A stretch of 64,000 nt of DNA from Sedimentisphaerales bacterium (lineage in GTDB: Bacteria; Planctomycetota; Phycisphaerae; Sedimentisphaerales; SM23-30). A model generated the notes under the pieces. The model was not told where the DNA came from. It ran no database searches and was given only the letters and a program-made list of their open reading frames with translations. Below are positions 1-9,078 of this stretch, piece by piece. Made by a program: the position numbers and the translations under genes. The stretch lies in the NCBI GenBank assembly GCA_028281535.1, contig JANQJS010000055.1:35741-99740 (forward strand). Reading direction: 5' to 3'. Position 1 is the first letter of the stretch; every line of letters starts with the position of its first letter.

Positions 1-1
1 C

Positions 2-1036
2 GATGGAACGCTGATTGAGCATTATGAGTACCTGACTGATCCGTCAGATGTTCAGATGATGCCCAGTGTTGCGCCTGCGATGAAATTATTACGCGATCGA
101 GGATTTTTACTCGTCATGATTTCGAATCAATCCGCTGTGGCTCGTGGCATCATAACAGAAAAAAAACTCATTGAAATTCATGATACACTCAAAGTTCAGA
201 TGTCTGAACAGAATGTCTATTTGGATAAAATGTATTACTGTCCTTATCATCCTGAAGCGGCTGTCGAAAAATATCGTAAGGATAGCGAACTGCGTAAACC
301 CAAGCCAGGGATGCTTCACTTGGCGGCCCAGGAATTGGATATCGATTTGTCACGTAGTTGGATGGTGGGAGATGATGATCGCGATGTATTAGCGGGTAAA
401 GCTGCGAAGTGTCGTACGATTTTATTAGAGTCCTATGGCTCTGTTGGTGTGCAGCGCGGAAGTAGTGAACCTGATTTTAAAGCAGTCAATTTACAGGAGG
501 CAGCGAATTTGATTGTTCGTTATACCACGTCTCGGCGAATTCCTCCTGCAGAACAGGAAGAAACATCCGAGGAGATTACGACACAATCTAATCATCAAGG
601 GGCAGGGCCAATGGGTAATCATGAAAATACAGAACATACACTGTCGACGCATCGACAAGAATTAGACACAGAGTCTTATGAAAATGAATCGTTGGTTGTG
701 AATCGAGATGCTTCAGGAATAGATGAGGCTGAGGTCGATGAACCTATCGAGCTAAGGGACCCAGAGCTTCAAGAAGAACTGTTAAATGAACGTCAGTTGC
801 TTCAACAGATTTTACGAGAATTGAAAAGTGCCAATCGCGAGAGCAACTATTCAGATTTTTCCATTGCGAACTTGTTTGCAGGAATCATCCAGATCGTTGT
901 CGTCTTTTTTATGGTACTGGCATTCATGTTTGGTAATGGTGCTGAGCCAAAGCCGGAATCTGTTCAAACCTGTTTGTTGTGGGCTGGTGTGTTTCAGCTA
1001 TTAACCATGACGTTGCTATTAATTCATAAACAGTAG
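2..1036 (+). CDS. GmhB-like HAD phosphatase with C-terminal membrane tail (5' partial)
   Basis: The reading frame is open from base 2 (DGTL...), so the start lies before the window and the first Asp of HAD motif I is missing. The rest matches histidinol-phosphatase/D-glycero-D-manno-heptose-1,7-bisphosphate 7-phosphatases: SNQS (motif II), the YYCPYHP loop, RKPKPGML (motif III) and MVGDDDRD (motif IV). Family GmhB enzymes bind zinc through CxH plus CxC; here CPYH is present but the second CxC is absent. After about residue 170 comes a long polar, Glu-rich linker and then two hydrophobic stretches near the C-terminus, an unusual membrane anchor for a normally soluble enzyme. The downstream heptosyltransferase supports a role in ADP-heptose/LPS-core synthesis. 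The catalytic class is fairly sure; the exact substrate is inferred. Confidence 0.75.
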   Translation, partial: DGTLIEHYEYLTDPSDVQMMPSVAPAMKLLRDRGFLLVMISNQSAVARGIITEKKLIEIHDTLKVQMSEQNVYLDKMYYCPYHPEAAVEKYRKDSELRKPKPGMLHLAAQELDIDLSRSWMVGDDDRDVLAGKAAKCRTILLESYGSVGVQRGSSEPDFKAVNLQEAANLIVRYTTSRRIPPAEQEETSEEITTQSNHQGAGPMGNHENTEHTLSTHRQELDTESYENESLVVNRDASGIDEAEVDEPIELRDPELQEELLNERQLLQQILRELKSANRESNYSDFSIANLFAGIIQIVVVFFMVLAFMFGNGAEPKPESVQTCLLWAGVFQLLTMTLLLIHKQ

Positions 1037-1087
1037 AGCGAGTTGGGAGTTATATAAATCTATGAATGCGGGCAGGTTTAGCATTGA

Positions 1088-3058
1088 ATGAATGACATTC
1101 CCGGCAAACTTTTAGTCGTGCTGCCAAATCCTATGGGAGATGCTATTCTTTCAGGGCCTGCTCTAAAGCACCTTCGAGATCACTTGCCTGAGACGCATAT
1201 CACACTTTTGGGAAATAAATCTAATCTGGAAATTCTTAAAGGTGCAGGTTTTTCAGATGAGATCATAGATTATGGTGATTACAAGCTCTCTGGCTTGAAT
1301 ATTATTAAGACTGCTAAATGGTTAAATGCATTTCAATTTGATGCTGTTGTATTGTTAACCAATTCTTTTCGCACTGCGATACTCGTAAAGTTAGCAAAAA
1401 TCCCTCAACGTATTGGTTATAATCGTGATGGTCGCGGGTTCCTGCTAACACATGCTGTAAATCCTATTAAGTTCGGAAAATCGTATGTGCCGATCTCTGC
1501 GTTGGATTACTACGGATTTTTAATGGATCAAACGTTAGGGTGTTATCATATTGAACATACATCTTTTTTCGATAAACCCAAAGCAATGTCACTGACAACA
1601 TCTGATTTGGATAAGGAAAAGATAGATCAAGTTATTAAGGGGTGGGACCTATCTGAAAATGATCGAATAATTGTTATGGTCCCTGGCGGCGCTTTTGGTC
1701 CTAGCAAGTTATGGCCCGCCGAACGTTTTTCTCAATTAGCAGATCGATTCGTTGCGGATGGAAATAAGGTGATTTTGTTATGTGCACCGAATGAACTGGA
1801 AAAAAGCATCTGCCATTCCATTATGTCAAAATCGCAATCCCCATTGTTGAACACATTAGAGGCCAATCTTAACTTGGGTGGTGTTAAAGAATTGATCCGT
1901 CGGAGTGCCTTGGTCGTGAGTAATGATACCGGGCCGTGTCATATTGCCGCGGCATTTGATGTTCCGCTTGTGACGCTGTTTGGGCCAACGGATCCTCGCT
2001 GGACTGCGACAGGTTATTCGAAGGAAACTCGCCTTCGAGTTAATGTGGAATGCGGTCCTTGCCAAAAGCCGCAGTGTATTACGGATCATCGTTGTTTACA
2101 GAGAATTGATGTTGAAAGAGTTTATCAGGCCGCATGTGAGCGATTGCAAAATTCGGCTGGAAGTATGTCGGACGAATTGAATCCTTTTTATCAATCGTAT
2201 GATGAGTCGTTTATTCCATTGCCTGATAATCAGGGGGTAATTCATAAATCATTTTACTCTTTATTAAAATCGAATGGTCTAACAACCGTAGAAGATGTTT
2301 TTAATTATCGTGAAGGAAAAGCACTGGTTAAGCCAGGGCTTGGATCGCGTGAAAGGCTTCGAGTCGATTTGTCCGAGCAAAGGGATGGAGCGGTTCTATT
2401 TTTGAAGCGTTATGGAACGCCAAAAATTTCAGCGTTATTAAAAACGCTTCTTAGACAGCGAACTCATTTAGCGACAGCAGTTTATGATTTTAAAGGTTGT
2501 CTGGACCTTGGTCAGAATCATATTTCGGCCGCCCGGCCTATCGCATTAGGGTGCGAATATAAAGGCTTGGGTGAAAAACGTAGTTTTGTTATGATTGAGC
2601 AGCTTCCTGAGGCGCAATCATTAGAGCGATTATTGCCTGAATGGGAGAAGAATAAGCAGCACTATGATTTGTTGCAAGATAAGAAAGTTTTAATAGAGAA
2701 AGTCGCAGATCTGGTTCGCCGATTCCATAGCCATGGTTTTTATCATCGCGATTTATATTTGGCTCATATTTTTGTGTGTAAATTATCTAGTGGTGACAAT
2801 CAACTTAGTTTAATTGATCTGCAGCGGGTTTTTCAGCCGATATACTTTAAGAGACGCTGGCTTGTGAAAGATTTGGCACAGCTCTATTATTCGAGCAAAG
2901 CCCATTTCTCAAATGCAGATATGATGCGATTTTTGCATCATTATTATGGCCAGAGAAAATTGACAAGCGATCATAAATCGATTGTGCGATCAATTTGGGC
3001 CAAAGCTCAGCGGATTCAGCGGCATGATCGTAAACGACAAAAACGATTTAACAGGTAG
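1088..3058 (+). CDS. Heptosyltransferase (GT9) fused to Kdo/WaaP-family LPS kinase
   Basis: Residues 1-350 are a glycosyltransferase family 9 domain: N-terminal VVLPNPMGDAILSGPAL, the PGGAFGPSKLWP segment, SNDTGPCHIAAA and VTLFGPTDPRWT are family hallmarks of ADP-heptose:LPS heptosyltransferases (WaaF/RfaF type). Residues about 400-650 are a protein-kinase-like lipopolysaccharide kinase domain with HRD at 553-555 (FYHRDLYLAHIF) and the metal-binding LIDLQR at about D577, as in Kdo kinase/WaaP. One polypeptide could therefore add heptose and phosphorylate the inner core on the cytoplasmic face of the inner membrane. It starts 51 bases after the phosphatase and ends 12 bases before a GT4 enzyme, so the three form an LPS-core operon. 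At 656 residues it is about twice a normal GT9 enzyme. Confidence 0.88.
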   Translation: MNDIPGKLLVVLPNPMGDAILSGPALKHLRDHLPETHITLLGNKSNLEILKGAGFSDEIIDYGDYKLSGLNIIKTAKWLNAFQFDAVVLLTNSFRTAILVKLAKIPQRIGYNRDGRGFLLTHAVNPIKFGKSYVPISALDYYGFLMDQTLGCYHIEHTSFFDKPKAMSLTTSDLDKEKIDQVIKGWDLSENDRIIVMVPGGAFGPSKLWPAERFSQLADRFVADGNKVILLCAPNELEKSICHSIMSKSQSPLLNTLEANLNLGGVKELIRRSALVVSNDTGPCHIAAAFDVPLVTLFGPTDPRWTATGYSKETRLRVNVECGPCQKPQCITDHRCLQRIDVERVYQAACERLQNSAGSMSDELNPFYQSYDESFIPLPDNQGVIHKSFYSLLKSNGLTTVEDVFNYREGKALVKPGLGSRERLRVDLSEQRDGAVLFLKRYGTPKISALLKTLLRQRTHLATAVYDFKGCLDLGQNHISAARPIALGCEYKGLGEKRSFVMIEQLPEAQSLERLLPEWEKNKQHYDLLQDKKVLIEKVADLVRRFHSHGFYHRDLYLAHIFVCKLSSGDNQLSLIDLQRVFQPIYFKRRWLVKDLAQLYYSSKAHFSNADMMRFLHHYYGQRKLTSDHKSIVRSIWAKAQRIQRHDRKRQKRFNR

Positions 3059-3070
3059 AGACAAACTGTC

Positions 3071-4285
3071 ATGAAAATTGCACTGGTTCTGGAATCATTC
3101 GATGTCGCTAAAGGTGGAGCAGAACGTTCAACCTTTGAAATGGCGCTTTGCTTGTCGCAGTTGGACATGGATGTGACCATTGTTGCTCGAAACGTGTCAG
3201 GTATTTCCAGTCGTGATTTTCCTTTTCATATTCATCCGATTCCAGTGTCTGCTCATAGCAAAAAAGGGCAATGGATGGCGTTTGAAAAAGCGTTGGAAGA
3301 GTTTTTTTCCTCCAATCGATTTGATATTATTCATAGTATGGTACCTATCAAATGTGCTGATATTTATCAGCCGCGTGGGGGTAGTATTTTACATAGTCAG
3401 CAACGTCATTGGGCCTCTTTTGGTCAAGGGGCAAAAACCACGTTTAAAAAACTGACGAATGGATTTAATCGTTCACGAGGACAACGCCTTCTTAATGAAC
3501 GAGCCATTTGTGATTTACCAGATAAGCCAATTCTGGTAGCATTGAGTAACTATGTCCTCAATCAATTTAAAACGTTGTATGGTGTTCCTGAAAAACGCCT
3601 TCACTTAGTATGTAATGGTGTTCATATTAATCGATTGAAAAATGATCAGGCTGTTGCTGAAGGTGAAAAACTGAAAAAACTTTATGATCCACAGGGTAAT
3701 ACATCTCTATTATTATTTGCCGCAGAAAATTTGAGGTTAAAAGGTTTAGATTATTTGATTGAAGCTGCTCGGATTGTTCGTGATCAGTTAAAAGGTACCG
3801 ATAAAGAATTTCGGTTATTTGTCATGACGGGCAGTGATTGGAGCAGTTATTGGAAAAAATCCAATGGATATCAACTGAATGAAAATATCCTTTTTATGGG
3901 ATCGTCTGATCAAATGCCCGCTATGTTGAATATGTGTGATGCCGTTGTTCTTCCCACATTTAATGATGCGTGTTCTCGTGTTGTCCTCGAGGGGCTAGCG
4001 GTCAACAAGCCTGCTATAACAACTCAATATAATGGGGCAGTTGATTTTCTTGAAGATGGTGAATATGGTCAGGTGATTGATGAACCAACAAATGTTGACG
4101 CGTTATCAAAAGCGATACTTAAATATTGTGAAAAAGCGACAACGCAATTGATAAGTCAGCGTATTGAAGAAGATCATTTATTTGATCAGGTGTCGATGTT
4201 CAGACATGCTAAAGAGTTAATCCAGTTATATGGCAAACTGACTTTTGACGCCGAAGAAAAAACCGGCCAAAAAATCCCTATCTAG
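3071..4285 (+). CDS. GT4 family glycosyltransferase (WaaG-like)
   Basis: 404 residues with a GT-B fold: N-terminal KIALVLESFDVAKGGAERS (acceptor-domain glycine loop), and a C-terminal donor domain with FAAENLRLKGLDYLIEAA, PTFNDACSRVVLEGLA and NGAVDFLEDGEYGQVID. The ACSRVVLEGLA segment corresponds to the EX7E region of GT4 enzymes, with the first acidic residue changed. WaaG transfers glucose to LPS heptose II; the operon context with the heptosyltransferase/kinase supports an LPS-core role, but the sugar cannot be read from sequence. It lies 12 bases after the upstream stop and converges on the minus-strand PDZ gene, with one base between the stops. Confidence 0.85.
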   Translation: MKIALVLESFDVAKGGAERSTFEMALCLSQLDMDVTIVARNVSGISSRDFPFHIHPIPVSAHSKKGQWMAFEKALEEFFSSNRFDIIHSMVPIKCADIYQPRGGSILHSQQRHWASFGQGAKTTFKKLTNGFNRSRGQRLLNERAICDLPDKPILVALSNYVLNQFKTLYGVPEKRLHLVCNGVHINRLKNDQAVAEGEKLKKLYDPQGNTSLLLFAAENLRLKGLDYLIEAARIVRDQLKGTDKEFRLFVMTGSDWSSYWKKSNGYQLNENILFMGSSDQMPAMLNMCDAVVLPTFNDACSRVVLEGLAVNKPAITTQYNGAVDFLEDGEYGQVIDEPTNVDALSKAILKYCEKATTQLISQRIEEDHLFDQVSMFRHAKELIQLYGKLTFDAEEKTGQKIPI

Positions 4286-4286
4286 T

Positions 4287-5369
4287 TTATTTTTGTTGTG
4301 ATGATATTTCTTTAATTTGTTTTTGAAGTTGTTTGAGCATCATTTGTTGTTGTTTTTCCATTTCCTGTAGACGTTGTTCCAGTTGTTGCAACCTGTTATT
4401 TGGTTGATTTGATTTTTTACGTTGTTCTGGGGGCGATTGGGGTGTTTTAAAGAATTGTTCATTAAAACGATTGAAGTCCTTGTCAAATAAACCTAGGTCT
4501 TTTGGGATCATGTTTTGAAATGCGTCTCTACCATTAAAGGGATGATTAAATCCTTTGAAAAGGTCTGCTTGTGAACTCCATGGTGAGTAAGGTTTTGTTT
4601 GGGCTTGTTGCTGAAGCGATTTAATATAGAGGTTTACTTTTTCTTGATATTCTTCTGGTAGCTTATCCAAATCTTGGATAGTTGTCTCAAATGTTTTGTT
4701 CTCTGAGTTGACTGTTATTTTTGTTTTCGGCTCATTTGGATTGCCTTCAATGGTCAATTCAAATTTCGTTGTTCCATCGTCAAACATATATTCGTGATAT
4801 TGTTCTGAGTTGAAAAATTGTTGAATATATTTATCCATATGTGGCACGTTTTGTGGAGGTATCTTTTGCCATTGATTATTGTCAGGATCTAGTCGAAATG
4901 CGCGTCCTGGTCGAAAAGAATTTTGTGAAGATGGGTATTTCCACTGTGTTTGTGGGTTGTAGGATGCGAGCGTGAGGGTAACTTCTTTTTGCTCACCTTT
5001 TTTAATGATTGTCAAGTTAACGACATCGCCAATTTTTGAACTTCGGATTAAGTCCACAAATTGTTCGTAACTGATAATCGTGATCCCTTGAAAAGCAATA
5101 ATGATATCATCTTTCTCGAGGAGGGCTTTTTCTGCCGGGCTATTTTTTTGAATATTATCAATTAATAGGCCTGCATCGGGTTCTAGTTTTAGGTGTTTTG
5201 CTAATAATTGGGGTAGTGGATTGGGGTCAATTCGCACACCAACAAAAGGTCGCAATGCGATTTTTTCTATTTCTTGATTGTTAGCTTGATTATTCGATAG
5301 AACGGTTTGAGCGTTAATGGCTAATAATCCAAATAATAAAAGGAGCTTGTGGAAATGGGTAGTTTTCAT
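4287..5369 (-). CDS. Secreted PDZ-domain protein
   Basis: Signal peptide (KTTHFHKLLLLFGLLAINAQ) followed by one PDZ domain at about residues 45-140 (FVGVRIDP...AGLLIDNIQKNSPAEKALL.KDDIIIAFQGITI). No HtrA protease domain precedes it. The middle is Asn/Gln-rich and the last 45 residues are a Gln/Lys-rich coiled coil (QLEQRLQEMEKQQQMMLKQL). The frame extends to an ATG at 5387, but the ATG at 5369 is preferred because GAAAGGAAAAAG lies just upstream of it. The upstream ATG overlaps the previous stop by one base. As third gene after an ECF sigma factor and a membrane protein it may be a periplasmic sensor or effector of that envelope-stress module. The function is inferred from context only. Confidence 0.75.
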   Translation of the reverse strand: MKTTHFHKLLLLFGLLAINAQTVLSNNQANNQEIEKIALRPFVGVRIDPNPLPQLLAKHLKLEPDAGLLIDNIQKNSPAEKALLEKDDIIIAFQGITIISYEQFVDLIRSSKIGDVVNLTIIKKGEQKEVTLTLASYNPQTQWKYPSSQNSFRPGRAFRLDPDNNQWQKIPPQNVPHMDKYIQQFFNSEQYHEYMFDDGTTKFELTIEGNPNEPKTKITVNSENKTFETTIQDLDKLPEEYQEKVNLYIKSLQQQAQTKPYSPWSSQADLFKGFNHPFNGRDAFQNMIPKDLGLFDKDFNRFNEQFFKTPQSPPEQRKKSNQPNNRLQQLEQRLQEMEKQQQMMLKQLQKQIKEISSQQK

Positions 5370-5386
5370 GGCTCTTTTTCCTTTCA

Positions 5387-5980
5387 TTAAATACCATCTT
5401 GGTAAGAAGCTGTCGTGATATCGCTTGGTTGATTGCGATGAGTTTCATAAATATATTGTGTGCCCGAAGGCGTTGTAACAATGTACCAATCAATATATGG
5501 GCTGGTACGTTCTTTAGGTGTTAAGCGGGGTGGTAATGTTTTATCAACAATAACATTATTTTTTTGAGCAAAATTTATTGGTTGTTGTGATTGTTTCATC
5601 TGGGCATGTGTGGTTCCCACAGGTAGTTTTTTGATAGGTTTGGTTTGTATCATTTGAAAGATACCCAACGCGATCAAAAAGCAGGCTGCGGCAGAAATAA
5701 TCGTTTGTTGCCAGGCAGGAAAACGCAGCGTTGATGGATCCTGAGAATCATGATGTTCACGCCAAGCATTGTCAAAGTGTTCGCGTGGAAAAGGGCTATC
5801 GCTATCGAGTGCATTTTGCAGTTCGTAGCTCGCTTGATCTTTAAGGGTTTGTAATTCCTGAAAAAGCTGTTTGGCCTCTGGATTGTTTTTGAGTTCAACA
5901 TCCAGTAGACGTTGTTCGGCAGGTGTGATTTCACTGTCGATAGATTTTCCAATTAAAATTTCAAGCATTTCTTCGTTCAT
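5387..5980 (-). CDS. Probable membrane anti-sigma factor
   Basis: 197 residues with one transmembrane helix at about 93-111 (IISAAACFLIALGIFQMI), a cytoplasmic N-terminal part resembling small anti-sigma domains (LIGKSIDSEITPAEQRLLDVEL) and a periplasmic C-terminal part with a conserved-looking YIVTTPSGTQYIYET segment. No HxxxCxxC zinc motif is present, so it is not a classical ZAS anti-sigma factor. Its start codon overlaps the sigma-factor stop (ATGA) and its stop overlaps the next frame by one base, which indicates translational coupling. Role as the cognate anti-sigma factor is an inference from gene order and topology. Confidence 0.65.
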   Translation of the reverse strand: MNEEMLEILIGKSIDSEITPAEQRLLDVELKNNPEAKQLFQELQTLKDQASYELQNALDSDSPFPREHFDNAWREHHDSQDPSTLRFPAWQQTIISAAACFLIALGIFQMIQTKPIKKLPVGTTHAQMKQSQQPINFAQKNNVIVDKTLPPRLTPKERTSPYIDWYIVTTPSGTQYIYETHRNQPSDITTASYQDGI

Positions 5981-6561
5981 GTTCTTGGCACCTTCGTATT
6001 TGTTTTGCCAGCTAATCGGTTTTGAATCATTTTACGAGCTCGCACCAATCGAATTTGTACCGTTGTAATAGTAATTTCCAATACATCGGCGATTTGGGCA
6101 TAGCTCATATCATTTATATGTTTGAGGATAAATACCTCACGATATTTTTCTGGGAGCTCTTTGACGGCATCCAGAATCTCATGTTTTTTTTCTTTTCGTT
6201 CCAGTTGATCCAATGCTTTTTCGACATTGTCATCTTTTTTCTCTGCTGCCAAGAGTTCATCCAATTGCATGGGGGCTCGGCTGAGTTTTTGGCGATAATC
6301 CAGAGCCGTGTTCCGAGCGACTGTTCCCAGCCAAGGTTTGAATCTCTCAGGCTCTCTCAATTGCGAAATTTTCTGAATGACCACTACGCAGATATTTTGC
6401 AGGCAGTCATTGGTTGCGTCAGCGTCTTTTAACACATTGTAGACCAAGCCCTTAAGCCAGGGCCAGTTGGAATCTAACAACTTGGCCAGTGCGTCTTTAC
6501 TGCCGTCTCGTGCCTGGCAAGCCAGGGCGGACTCATTTAATTGTTGTTGTGAGCTGCTCAT
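5977..6561 (-). CDS. ECF RNA polymerase sigma factor
   Basis: 194 residues. Region 2 is at about 25-95 (WPWLKGLVYNVLKDADATNDCLQNICV, then FKPWLGTVARNTALDYRQK). Region 4 is at about 130-185 (LPEKYREVFILKHINDMSYAQIADVLEITITTVQIRLVRAR), a helix-turn-helix that would bind the -35 element. Sigma regions 1 and 3 are absent, which defines the ECF class. It is first gene of a three-gene minus-strand operon, coupled by a 4-base overlap to the putative anti-sigma gene, and divergent from thyA. ECF sigma factors usually activate their own operon. Target regulon unknown. Confidence 0.92.
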   Translation of the reverse strand: MSSSQQQLNESALACQARDGSKDALAKLLDSNWPWLKGLVYNVLKDADATNDCLQNICVVVIQKISQLREPERFKPWLGTVARNTALDYRQKLSRAPMQLDELLAAEKKDDNVEKALDQLERKEKKHEILDAVKELPEKYREVFILKHINDMSYAQIADVLEITITTVQIRLVRARKMIQNRLAGKTNTKVPRT

Positions 6562-6630
6562 TGTTTTATCTATAATTATTGACCGCTTGAAAACTCGGTT
6601 TCATACACGAATTATCGCTCAAAAAACGCA

Positions 6631-6647
6631 ATTTTTGCAGCAAAAAT
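6631..6647. promoter_or_regulatory. 17-bp perfect palindrome in divergent promoter region
   Basis: ATTTTTGC-A-GCAAAAAT is a perfect palindrome around base 6639. It lies about 70 bases upstream of the ECF sigma gene start (minus strand) and about 100 bases upstream of thyA (plus strand). The position suits an operator for either gene. No regulator is assigned. Confidence 0.35.
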
Positions 6648-6748
6648 GATGGAATTTTGTCATTTTACTGCCATAATGGTCTACGTAAAGGATATCTGGG
6701 CTGTTCGCCGTCTGTCAGCCGCTTCACCTAGCAAGGATGTAGATCACC

Positions 6749-7540
6749 ATGAAAACTTATCTGGACCTATTATATCACATACTTCACAATGGCACTGAGA
6801 AATCCGACCGTACGGGCACAGGGACATTGAGCACGTTTGGTTATCAGATGCGGTTTGATTTGAACCAGGGGTTTCCGGTTCTAACGACCAAGAAGTTGCA
6901 TTTGCGTTCGATCATCCATGAGCTTTTATGGTTTCTCAAGGGTGATACTAATATTCAATATCTCAAGGAAAATAATGTGACCATTTGGGATGAGTGGGCT
7001 GATGAGAATGGGGATTTGGGACCGGTCTATGGCTCGCAATGGCGCAAATGGACCAATGGCGAAAAGGTTATTGATCAAATCAGTAATGTTGTCGAAATGA
7101 TCAAAACCAATCCTGACTCGAGGCGTTTAATTGTGAGTGCCTGGAAAGTGGATGAGATTGATCAGATGGCGTTGCCGCCTTGTCATTGTCTTTTTCAATT
7201 TTATGTTGCCAATGGCAAATTGTCTTGTCAGTTGTATCAACGTAGCTGCGATGTCTTTTTGGGGGTACCATTTAATATTGCCAGTTATTCGCTCTTGACG
7301 TTAATGATCGCTCAGGTGACAGGTTTGGAGCCTGGGGAGTTTGTTCATACGCTCGGAGATGCTCATTTGTATTTGAACCACTTGGATCAGACGCGTGAAC
7401 AGTTGCAACGAGAACCGCGTGAATTGCCCGTCATGCGAATCAATCCAGAGGTGAAAGATATCTTCGATTTTAAATTTGAAGATTTTACACTGGAAAATTA
7501 TGATCCACATCCAACCATCAAAGCGCCGATTGCCGTATGA
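6749..7540 (+). CDS. thyA: Thymidylate synthase
   Basis: 263 residues, essentially the length of E. coli ThyA (264). It makes dTMP from dUMP with methylene-tetrahydrofolate as methyl donor and reductant. The catalytic Cys is C145 in [31 protein letters not shown] (phosphate and dUMP binding) and [13 protein letters not shown] are intact, as is the C-terminal APIAV. The ATG at 6749 follows AAGGATG at 6733-6739. The last four bases overlap the start of folA, the usual pairing, because ThyA yields dihydrofolate that FolA recycles. Confidence 0.98.
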   Translation: MKTYLDLLYHILHNGTEKSDRTGTGTLSTFGYQMRFDLNQGFPVLTTKKLHLRSIIHELLWFLKGDTNIQYLKENNVTIWDEWADENGDLGPVYGSQWRKWTNGEKVIDQISNVVEMIKTNPDSRRLIVSAWKVDEIDQMALPPCHCLFQFYVANGKLSCQLYQRSCDVFLGVPFNIASYSLLTLMIAQVTGLEPGEFVHTLGDAHLYLNHLDQTREQLQREPRELPVMRINPEVKDIFDFKFEDFTLENYDPHPTIKAPIAV

Positions 7541-8010
7541 AGATTTCCTTAATTTGGGCCATGGCAAACGATCGAGCCATTGGTAAAGATAATCAATTGC
7601 TTTGGCATTTGCCTGACGATCTGCAGCGGTTTAAGACGATTACTATGGGGCATCCGATTATCATGGGGCGAAAAACCTTTGAGTCGATTGGCAGGGTTTT
7701 GCCTGGGCGGCAAAATATCATTCTTACAAGTCAGAAAGAATTTCACGTAGATGGGGCAGATATTTGCAGTTCGCCTGAAGATGCGTTGTCGATTTGTGCA
7801 GATGCATCAGATGTTTTTGTGATTGGGGGGCAGGCCGTTTATCAATATTTCTTACCTAAAGCCGATCGATTGTATATGACCATTGTTGACGGTGTTTACG
7901 AGGCAGATGCCTATTTTCCAGATTTTGATTTATCCGTTTTTGCGGAGATTGAGCGTGAAGAAATAGTAGGTCCGCCTTCGCATGTGCATACTATTTATGA
8001 TCGAAAATAG
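7537..8010 (+). CDS. folA: Dihydrofolate reductase
   Basis: 157 residues, typical DHFR length. It reduces dihydrofolate with NADPH. Visible motifs: [27 protein letters not shown] (folate pocket with the catalytic acidic residue in LPDDL), [22 protein letters not shown] (NADPH site) and [15 protein letters not shown]. It overlaps thyA by ATGA, so the two are translated together. The 290 bases after the stop (8011-8300) hold no gene. Confidence 0.97.
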   Translation: MKISLIWAMANDRAIGKDNQLLWHLPDDLQRFKTITMGHPIIMGRKTFESIGRVLPGRQNIILTSQKEFHVDGADICSSPEDALSICADASDVFVIGGQAVYQYFLPKADRLYMTIVDGVYEADAYFPDFDLSVFAEIEREEIVGPPSHVHTIYDRK

Positions 8011-8300
8011 TGTATTTATTGGACGCAGGTAAATTCTTTATCGGAAATTGAGGGGATGCATTGATTTTATGTCATCCTAAAGTACTTAATTATACCTTTA
8101 AATAGCTATATCGAAAGCACACAGTGATTAATCGTTATTTATTCAATTGTTTTTCCAGTTCTTATTAAATTTATCTTATTAATTCGACGACCTTTATAGT
8201 GGGAATAAATAGCGGCAAGTGGGGCGCGATTTTCATGTAGAACCTGTCAGGTTATATATTCAGATAGAAAGTAAGTGGTACATTTTTAGGAGTTTACTAA

Positions 8301-8798
8301 ATGGGTGGCGATACTGAGCAAAAGATCAATCCGAAATTAACAGCAGCCTTTGTTGATTCAACGACCAATGTTCTAAAAACCATGATGAATCTTGATTCCA
8401 AGATTGGTAAACCCAAAATTAAATCTAACGATGCGGCCACATTTAATGTGTCAGGTATCGTTGGTTTTCAAGGTGAAATTATTGGCAATGTAATTATCAG
8501 CTTTGAAGATCAAACGGCGATCAAGCTGATTAAAGATTTTGCAATGGAAGAGTATGCCTTGTCAGATGCTGATTTTGCTGATGCTATTGGCGAAGTTTGC
8601 AATATGATCGCTGGGAATGCTAAAAAGGATTTTGGGTTAAATGTAAGCTTGGGGATACCTACCGTCATAATTGGCACCGCTCAAATTTCTCGTTTAGCGG
8701 ATGTGCCTTGTGTGGTTATTCCCTGTGAATGTGATTACGGCAATTTTACTGTTGAGGTCAACATCAAAAAATCGGAACCTATTTTTATTGGTGTGTAA
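8301..8798 (+). CDS. CheX/CheC-like chemotaxis phosphatase-family protein
   Basis: 165 residues. The CheX/CheC signature D/S-x3-E-x2-N is present once as DAIGEVCN within ADAIGEVCNMIAGNAK (about residues 96-111), the helix that dephosphorylates CheY-P in this family. The surrounding fold also fits: FNVSGIVGFQGEIIGNVIISFE strands and a closing FTVEVNIKK strand. A single signature favours CheX over CheC. AGGAG at 8288-8292 fixes the start. It is an orphan: no cheA, cheY or flagellar gene is nearby, although several lone receiver proteins are encoded within 10 kb and could be its substrates. Confidence 0.82.
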   Translation: MGGDTEQKINPKLTAAFVDSTTNVLKTMMNLDSKIGKPKIKSNDAATFNVSGIVGFQGEIIGNVIISFEDQTAIKLIKDFAMEEYALSDADFADAIGEVCNMIAGNAKKDFGLNVSLGIPTVIIGTAQISRLADVPCVVIPCECDYGNFTVEVNIKKSEPIFIGV

Positions 8799-8907
8799 TT
8801 TTGCCTATTCTCCAATTGATTGATGACGCACCTATTTCAAGCCATAGCGTATAAGCTCATATCTTTATTCGTAATATTATATTCTTATTAGGGCTCTTGG
8901 TGCGCAT

Positions 8908-8950
8908 AAAAAAATGCTTACCAGTTCTCTGAGCAAACTGGCAAGCATTT
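8908..8950 (-). terminator. Intrinsic terminator for the minus-strand small-protein operon
   Basis: AAATGCTTACCAGTT (8912-8926) pairs with AACTGGCAAGCATTT (8936-8950), 15 bp with one mismatch. On the minus strand the stem is followed by seven U from the A-run at 8908-8914. It lies about 130 bases beyond the stop of the 80-residue minus-strand gene. No U-run exists on the plus side. Confidence 0.75.
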
Positions 8951-9078
8951 AATAAAGGGGCAGATATTTTTTTCTATTTCATGGATCTCAGCAGAGCCAA
9001 ATACTGTCCCGCGGAAAAAAAGTAATGAAAGGAAGTGGAGTATGTTGTATTGTTCATTATATTTAGTTCCTAAATATA

